Source: Acidilobaceae archaeon
GTDB lineage: Archaea > Thermoproteota > Thermoprotei_A > Sulfolobales > Acidilobaceae
Length of the DNA stretch: 9,780 nucleotides
Reading direction: 5' to 3'
Assembly (NCBI GenBank): GCA_027057815.1
Contig: JALURD010000187.1
Span: 1-9,780 of the forward strand
Positions within the stretch are counted from its first letter, which is position 1, and the number at the start of each line of letters is the position of its first letter. Below the pieces are notes generated by a model. The model saw nothing but the letters and a program-made list of their open reading frames with translations. It was not told where the DNA came from and made no database searches. Made by a program: the position numbers and the translations under genes. Of this stretch, positions 6,591 to 9,780 are shown piece after piece.

Positions 6591-7448
6591 CTATGCTCTG
6601 ACTATTGCGGTGAGTACTTCTATCTTTGTGACTATTCCCACTAATTCGCCTTCCTCTCCCACGACGGGTAAGGCGCCTATACGCTCTTCATACATTCGCT
6701 GGGCAGCCTCGGCTAGATCCTCATCCGGCTTCGCCGTCTCTATGTTGGTAGTCATTATGTCGCTTGCGACGGGTACCGAGTAAAGCCTGAGGCTCACTAT
6801 TTTGTCTCTATACATATCACGCACCTTTATCCTAGCAAACCTGTCCTTCCCCCCAGCCATTGCCGCTTTCGGCGGTATGCTAGCAAAGGCCAGGTCTCTC
6901 TTGGTGATTATACCTATGGGCCTTCTGTTTTCGTCCACGATGACCACTTTCCCCGCAGGATCAGCCTGGGCTAGCCTGGCAATGTAGAATATGTGATGCT
7001 CAGGGCTGCCGACTGCTACGTCCTTCCTCATCACGTCTCCAACGCTGAAGACTCCCTGATAGCGCTCGTAGTACGCTTTCAGTATGTCAGTCCTGGTTAT
7101 GATTCCGACTAGCACGCCAAACTTGTCTACTACGGGCAGCCCTCCAATCTTATACTTTAGCATATACAGTGCGGCGGATTTCACGCTTTTAGTGGATTCT
7201 ATGACCTTTAAGTCGGTGGACATTACTTCACCAACAAGTATAGAGTCTAGCGGCCTGCTTACGAATTTATTCATCAACGCATTCACTATATCAGTTATGG
7301 TAACCATGCCTACGGGTTTTTCCTCCTCAACCACTACGAGCCTGCTTATCCCGTTCCTTAACATGAGCCTTCTGGCATGTGCAAGGGTATCATTGGGCAT
7401 GACTGTGACTACGCTTCTCGTCATGTAACTGGAAACTCGTGGAGCCAC
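6591..7448 (-). CDS. Four-CBS-domain protein (third gene of CBS operon)
   Basis: The 285-residue product consists of four CBS domains, roughly residues 6-60, 74-128, 138-190 and 228-285, forming two Bateman modules. CBS pairs commonly bind adenine nucleotides or S-adenosylmethionine and act as energy sensors. The ligand-linked T-x-x-D pattern is present in domains 1-3 (TITD, TRTD, TKRD), while domain 4 has TKIE. A linker of about 35 residues with basic patches (KAAMAGGKDRFARIKVR) separates domains 3 and 4. No catalytic, DNA-binding or membrane domain is seen. The GTG start at 7448 follows GGTGAT by a few nt and begins 6 nt after the upstream CBS stop, so cotranscription is likely. It ends 12 nt from the convergent ftsY stop. 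Specific function unknown. Confidence 0.9.
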   Translation of the reverse strand: MAPRVSSYMTRSVVTVMPNDTLAHARRLMLRNGISRLVVVEEEKPVGMVTITDIVNALMNKFVSRPLDSILVGEVMSTDLKVIESTKSVKSAALYMLKYKIGGLPVVDKFGVLVGIITRTDILKAYYERYQGVFSVGDVMRKDVAVGSPEHHIFYIARLAQADPAGKVVIVDENRRPIGIITKRDLAFASIPPKAAMAGGKDRFARIKVRDMYRDKIVSLRLYSVPVASDIMTTNIETAKPDEDLAEAAQRMYEERIGALPVVGEEGELVGIVTKIEVLTAIVRA

Positions 7449-7454
7449 CTCTTA

Positions 7455-8474
7455 TCACCCTTCTTCGATAGCTAAGGCGAGCAGTACGTCTCTCTCAGTT
7501 ATGATTCCCACAACGTTATCTTCGTCGTCAACCACGATTAGACTGTTAACATTGTGCTCTATCATTGCTTCAGCCGCTGATCCCACGTCCTCGTCGTGTC
7601 TTATGGTATGGAATCCTGGCTCAGCGATTTCATGTACAGGCGTCTTGGTTATTACATCCTCTATGTTACCAGTAGTGGCTAGCTCGAAGGCCCTGTGAGT
7701 ACCGAAGAATGCAACGTAGTCCTTCGCCGTCACGATACCCTTTATCTCTCCCCTCTCGTTGATAACCGGTAACCTCCTAAAGCCCTGCCTGACCATTATC
7801 TCTGCAGCTTTCTTTATGGAGTCCTCTATCCCGACGGCTACTATGTTCGTTGACATTATCTCGGAGACCCTCCTCCCTACCTTTACACCCTTAAGCCGAG
7901 CGACTATGTCGTGCTCCGTCACAACTCCGTAAACTGTTCCGTCTTCATAGAGTATAGGTATTATCCCTATGCCCTCCCTAACCATTAGGGCTAATGCTTT
8001 GTCTAGCGTGTCACCCCTGAAGAGGAAGAAGGGTGTTGGATTCATTATCGAGGTTATCTTTTCGTTGCGAAGGGCCCTGAAAATATTGTACCCGTACCTA
8101 CTAGCAACTATGTTGTAGTACTCGCCTCCTCCAAGGTAATTGACTAGGTCCATAACGGTGACTAAACCAGCTAGCCGCTCCTTAGAGTCAACAACCAGGA
8201 TCCCTCTAACCCTTTTCTCTGTAGCTGTCTCCACCGCCTCCAAGATGACGGAGGAGGAGTTGACGACCACTGGAGGCCTTGAAGCTACTACACTCAGCTC
8301 CCCGACCCTCTCCGCTATCCTCTGGCTCCAATTGGGGCTCGCATCGCTTCTAAGCCACCTGATACCCTCAGGCCTCCTAATGGGCACCGGACTTCTAGTT
8401 AACCTTACACGCCCGGAGATCCGGGCGCTTGCAACCTTCTTCAAGATAGGCCTTCTCCCACTCCTAACAGCCAT
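7455..8474 (-). CDS. Four-CBS-domain protein with basic N-terminal extension (second gene of CBS operon)
   Basis: From ATG 8474 the protein has 339 residues. Residues 1-62 are an extension without a recognised fold: residues 1-34 hold 11 Arg/Lys and no acidic residue, followed by a RWLRSDASPNWSQRIAER stretch. Four CBS domains follow at about 65-116, 142-195, 204-256 and 272-334, all keeping T-x-x-D (TVMD, TEHD, TAKD, TERD), so all four could bind nucleotide. I prefer ATG 8474 because AGGAGGTGA at 8480-8488 lies exactly 5 nt upstream; a GTG at 8483 in the same frame overlaps that site. The upstream gene's stop is inside this ribosome site, so the two are probably translationally coupled. The basic arm suggests contact with RNA, ribosome or DNA. 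Function unknown. Confidence 0.9.
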   Translation of the reverse strand: MAVRSGRRPILKKVASARISGRVRLTRSPVPIRRPEGIRWLRSDASPNWSQRIAERVGELSVVASRPPVVVNSSSVILEAVETATEKRVRGILVVDSKERLAGLVTVMDLVNYLGGGEYYNIVASRYGYNIFRALRNEKITSIMNPTPFFLFRGDTLDKALALMVREGIGIIPILYEDGTVYGVVTEHDIVARLKGVKVGRRVSEIMSTNIVAVGIEDSIKKAAEIMVRQGFRRLPVINERGEIKGIVTAKDYVAFFGTHRAFELATTGNIEDVITKTPVHEIAEPGFHTIRHDEDVGSAAEAMIEHNVNSLIVVDDEDNVVGIITERDVLLALAIEEG

Positions 8475-8479
8475 CAGTC

Positions 8480-8488
8480 TCACCTCCT
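8480..8488 (-). promoter_or_regulatory. Ribosome binding site containing the upstream stop codon
   Basis: AGGAGGTGA matches nine bases of the expected complement to the archaeal 16S 3' end and lies 5 nt before ATG 8474. Its last three bases are the TGA stop of the first CBS gene. This decides the start of the second CBS gene and implies reinitiation by ribosomes finishing the first. Confidence 0.8.
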
Positions 8489-9283
8489 CCCAACAATAAA
8501 TCTCACAACATCCTCCCTATCCACTATCCCAACGAGAATCCTCTCGCTGGGGGAGTTCACTACAGGGAATCTCCCATAACCCCTGGAAATCATGTTCTGA
8601 GCCAGATCCTTCACGGTCGTCCATGGATACACGGAAATGACACCAGTAGTCATTGCCTCCCTAACCTTGGGGCCTCTCCTCGGCCCGGATTCAGACTCTA
8701 ATTCTATCCTCGAATATCCCTTCTTTATCAAGTCATACTGTGTTATTATACCTACAAGACGTCCCTTCTCGTCCACAACAGGGAACCCTGCATACCTCGT
8801 GTCTCTCATCAGATTCCATATCCTGGATAAGGGGTCATCCGGCGTTACCTTCACTACATCCTTTGTCATTATATCTTCGACCTTATTCCTCGCTAGGTCC
8901 TCAGCGTGCTCTCTAAGCGTAACCTCGATAATATTTTCAAGCCCAAGTACTCCAACATACCTCATGCCCTCGTCTACTATGAAGCCATACCATTCATCGT
9001 ATCTAAACATAAGGTCGACTGCATCGCCGACTTTCATTGAAGGCGTTAAGGTGAAGGGTGGATCCTCCATTATATCCTTGGCGGTCGCCTCAGCTTTAGC
9101 TGACGAGAGAGCTAGTATAGTGGACCTGTAAATGACGCCCTGGAGCCTATCCCTGCTTACAACAGCCACTACTCTGGCTCCCGTCGACCTCATAAGCCTC
9201 CTAACCGCTGTCGCCGCGGTGTGCGGCTCGACCCTGGGAACATCGCCGGAGACCATCGTAACGGGTAGGTCTGCTATATCCAT
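8480..9283 (-). CDS. Four-CBS-domain protein, partly degenerate (first gene of CBS operon)
   Basis: From ATG 9283 the protein has 267 residues and four CBS domains at about 10-60, 70-124, 136-190 and 207-266. Only the third keeps a full T-x-x-D ligand motif (TQYD). The first ends QGVIYRSTIL, the second VGVLGLENII and the fourth VGIVDREDVV, so ligand binding may be lost or altered there. A Gly/Arg/Ser-rich linker (ESESGPRRGPKVR) joins domains 3 and 4. The frame also has a GTG at 9304, but its GGGGTGA directly abuts the codon and the extra 7 residues would be coded within a perfect hairpin, so I prefer ATG 9283. It is the promoter-proximal gene of the cassette and ends inside the SD of the next gene. 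Function unknown. Confidence 0.88.
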   Translation of the reverse strand: MDIADLPVTMVSGDVPRVEPHTAATAVRRLMRSTGARVVAVVSRDRLQGVIYRSTILALSSAKAEATAKDIMEDPPFTLTPSMKVGDAVDLMFRYDEWYGFIVDEGMRYVGVLGLENIIEVTLREHAEDLARNKVEDIMTKDVVKVTPDDPLSRIWNLMRDTRYAGFPVVDEKGRLVGIITQYDLIKKGYSRIELESESGPRRGPKVREAMTTGVISVYPWTTVKDLAQNMISRGYGRFPVVNSPSERILVGIVDREDVVRFIVGRR

Positions 9284-9287
9284 AAAA

Positions 9288-9305
9288 AGTGCTCTCAGGA
9301 GCACT
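9288..9305. repeat. Perfect inverted repeat with T-tract before the CBS operon
   Basis: AGTGCTC at 9288-9294 and GAGCACT at 9299-9305 form a perfect 7-bp stem with a 4-nt loop. On the minus strand the stem runs into five T residues (the first being the last stem base) and then ATG 9283. It resembles a small intrinsic terminator or attenuator. It could instead be an operator, because a TATA box at 9311-9322 would put the transcript start inside it. Confidence 0.6.
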
Positions 9306-9310
9306 CACCC

Positions 9311-9345
9311 CAATAATATATGTGAAGCCGCGCTATTAAAATCTG
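9311..9345 (-). promoter_or_regulatory. Candidate promoter region of the CBS operon
   Basis: This AT-rich patch between eL33 and the CBS cassette has two TATA-like sites on the minus strand: CATATATTATT at about 9312-9322 and ATTTTAATAG at about 9333-9343. The nearer would give a start near 9291, a few nt before ATG 9283. The farther would give one near 9313, leaving GGGGTGA and the hairpin in the leader. The sequence does not decide between them. Confidence 0.4.
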
Positions 9346-9371
9346 TCTACAAATACCGTTTCAATCAAGTC

Positions 9372-9397
9372 TGACTAGAAACTCTGAAGACTAGTCA
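9372..9397. repeat. Inverted repeat at the eL33 stop codon
   Basis: TGACTAG at 9372-9378 and CTAGTCA at 9391-9397 are perfect reverse complements separated by 12 nt. The right arm contains the TGA stop of eL33 on the minus strand. No T-tract follows directly. It may be an mRNA 3' hairpin for eL33 or a protein-binding site upstream of the CBS promoter. Confidence 0.45.
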
Positions 9398-9685
9398 TCG
9401 GGGGGCCTCAACCACAACACGAGAGGCTATGGCTTGGCCCGGTATATTAGGTTTAAACCGTACTATTACAACGCTATTCCTGGCCCCATGCTTCCGTAGT
9501 ATCCTCCCAACGTACGTGTTTCCATAGCGGTCGGTGAACCTTACTGTGCCCCCTATGAATCTGCCAACCTCTTTGGGGCTTACGAACAGCTTCACTAGCA
9601 CGTGGCTAGTGTACTGCCTGCCGCCGCCGAGCCTGTACCCGAGTATAACCCCTTCAGCCGTCGGCTTGGCGCTCCCTCCCTCCAT
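9395..9685 (-). CDS. rpl35ae: 50S ribosomal protein L35Ae (eL33)
   Basis: From ATG 9685 this is a 96-residue protein of the eL33 (L35Ae) family, a small beta-barrel large-subunit protein found in eukaryotes and some archaea. Recognisable segments are GVILGYRLGGGRQYTSHVLVKL near the N-terminus, GRFIGGTVRFTDRYGNTYVGRILRKHGARNSVVIVRF in the middle, and the family-typical PGQAIASRVVVE at the end. The ATG is preceded by GGGTGG 5-7 nt upstream. A GTG at 9694 in the same frame would add three residues (MAG) and is the main alternative. The glycine-rich start (MEGGSAKPTAEG) is probably flexible. It is oriented like the CBS operon and ends about 110 nt before that coding region, so partial readthrough is possible. 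Confidence 0.92.
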   Translation of the reverse strand: MEGGSAKPTAEGVILGYRLGGGRQYTSHVLVKLFVSPKEVGRFIGGTVRFTDRYGNTYVGRILRKHGARNSVVIVRFKPNIPGQAIASRVVVEAPR

Positions 9686-9703
9686 TCCAGCCACCCTTCC
9701 ATG

Positions 9704-9780
9704 CTAACCGAGCTGTGGCTGGTTTAAAGCTAGACGCCTGAGGGTGAAGGCGTGTGGGCCCTCCCGCTCTATGCTGAACC
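9704..9780 (-). CDS. Possible C-terminal end of an unidentified gene (partial)
   Basis: A minus-strand frame is open from the right edge to a TAG at 9704-9706. Its last residues, including EREGPHAFTLRRLALNQPQ, look protein-like, with codons (ATA, AGG, CTA, GAG) like its neighbours. If real, it would end about 10-20 nt before eL33 and put eL33 in a longer operon. I do not recognise it. Against it, TTTAAA at 9723-9728 inside this frame could be a promoter element of eL33, and a plus-strand start at 9744 or 9752 is also conceivable. Confidence 0.3.
   Translation of the reverse strand, partial: FSIEREGPHAFTLRRLALNQPQLG
9723..9728 (-). promoter_or_regulatory. Candidate TATA box of eL33
   Basis: TTTAAA, symmetric on both strands, lies about 40 nt upstream of ATG 9685. 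A start 25-26 nt downstream, near 9699, would give a leader of about 14 nt with GGGTGG in it. Because it is palindromic, it could also serve a plus-strand gene leaving the right edge. Confidence 0.3.

Noticed and set aside
6985..7035. Possible C/D box small RNA on the minus strand (GTGATGA followed by CTGA)
   Set aside because: The spacing between the two boxes is about 24 nt rather than about 12, no C'/D' pair fits, and the site lies inside a CBS domain.
6600..9374. Several plus-strand open frames opposite the CBS genes
   Set aside because: They are antisense shadows of well-supported CBS coding sequence, Ser/Thr/Leu-rich, without ribosome sites.
1..9780. CRISPR array, insertion sequence or integrase
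   Set aside because: No regularly spaced direct repeats, no transposase or recombinase motifs, and no terminal inverted repeats were seen.

Overview
The window is a compact stretch of archaeal chromosome, most likely from a hyperthermophilic crenarchaeote (Desulfurococcales-like). Grounds: archaeal/eukaryal-type ribosomal proteins (eS19, eL39, eL31, eL20/LX, eL33), aIF6, prefoldin alpha, the RNase P protein Rpp21, a PDCD5 protein and an ATP-dependent DNA ligase all occur together. AGG/AGA and ATA codons are heavily used, GTG and TTG starts are frequent, and Shine-Dalgarno (SD) sites resemble AGGAGGTGA. Species cannot be fixed by reading alone.

Left part (1-289): no convincing gene. It holds a C-rich run that forms a strong G-quadruplex motif on the minus strand, a GC hairpin, and probably the ligase promoter.

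Centre (290-6578, all plus strand): a dense information-processing cluster. Block A is DNA ligase, RNase P component Rpp21, a YhbY/CRM RNA-binding protein and eS19, with every junction overlapping. Block B, after a 76-nt gap, is PDCD5, eL39 and eL31. Block C, after a 57-nt gap, is aIF6, eL20/LX, prefoldin alpha and the SRP receptor FtsY, linked by 4-nt and 1-nt overlaps or a 10-nt gap. Together these genes serve nick sealing, tRNA 5'-end maturation, ribosome assembly and function, nascent-chain folding and membrane targeting. The secE-nusG genes I would expect after ftsY in crenarchaea are not here.

Right part (6591-9780, minus strand): three back-to-back genes encode proteins made almost wholly of CBS domains, four each and twelve in all. 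They are convergent with ftsY and probably form one operon. The middle protein has a basic N-terminal extension of about 60 residues. Upstream lies eL33 (L35Ae), and at the right edge a possible partial gene. The CBS cassette is the least understood part: its neighbours suggest an adenylate-sensing role tied to translation, but that is inference. Two inverted repeats lie around its start and upstream of it.

No rRNA, tRNA, CRISPR array, insertion sequence or integrase was seen.
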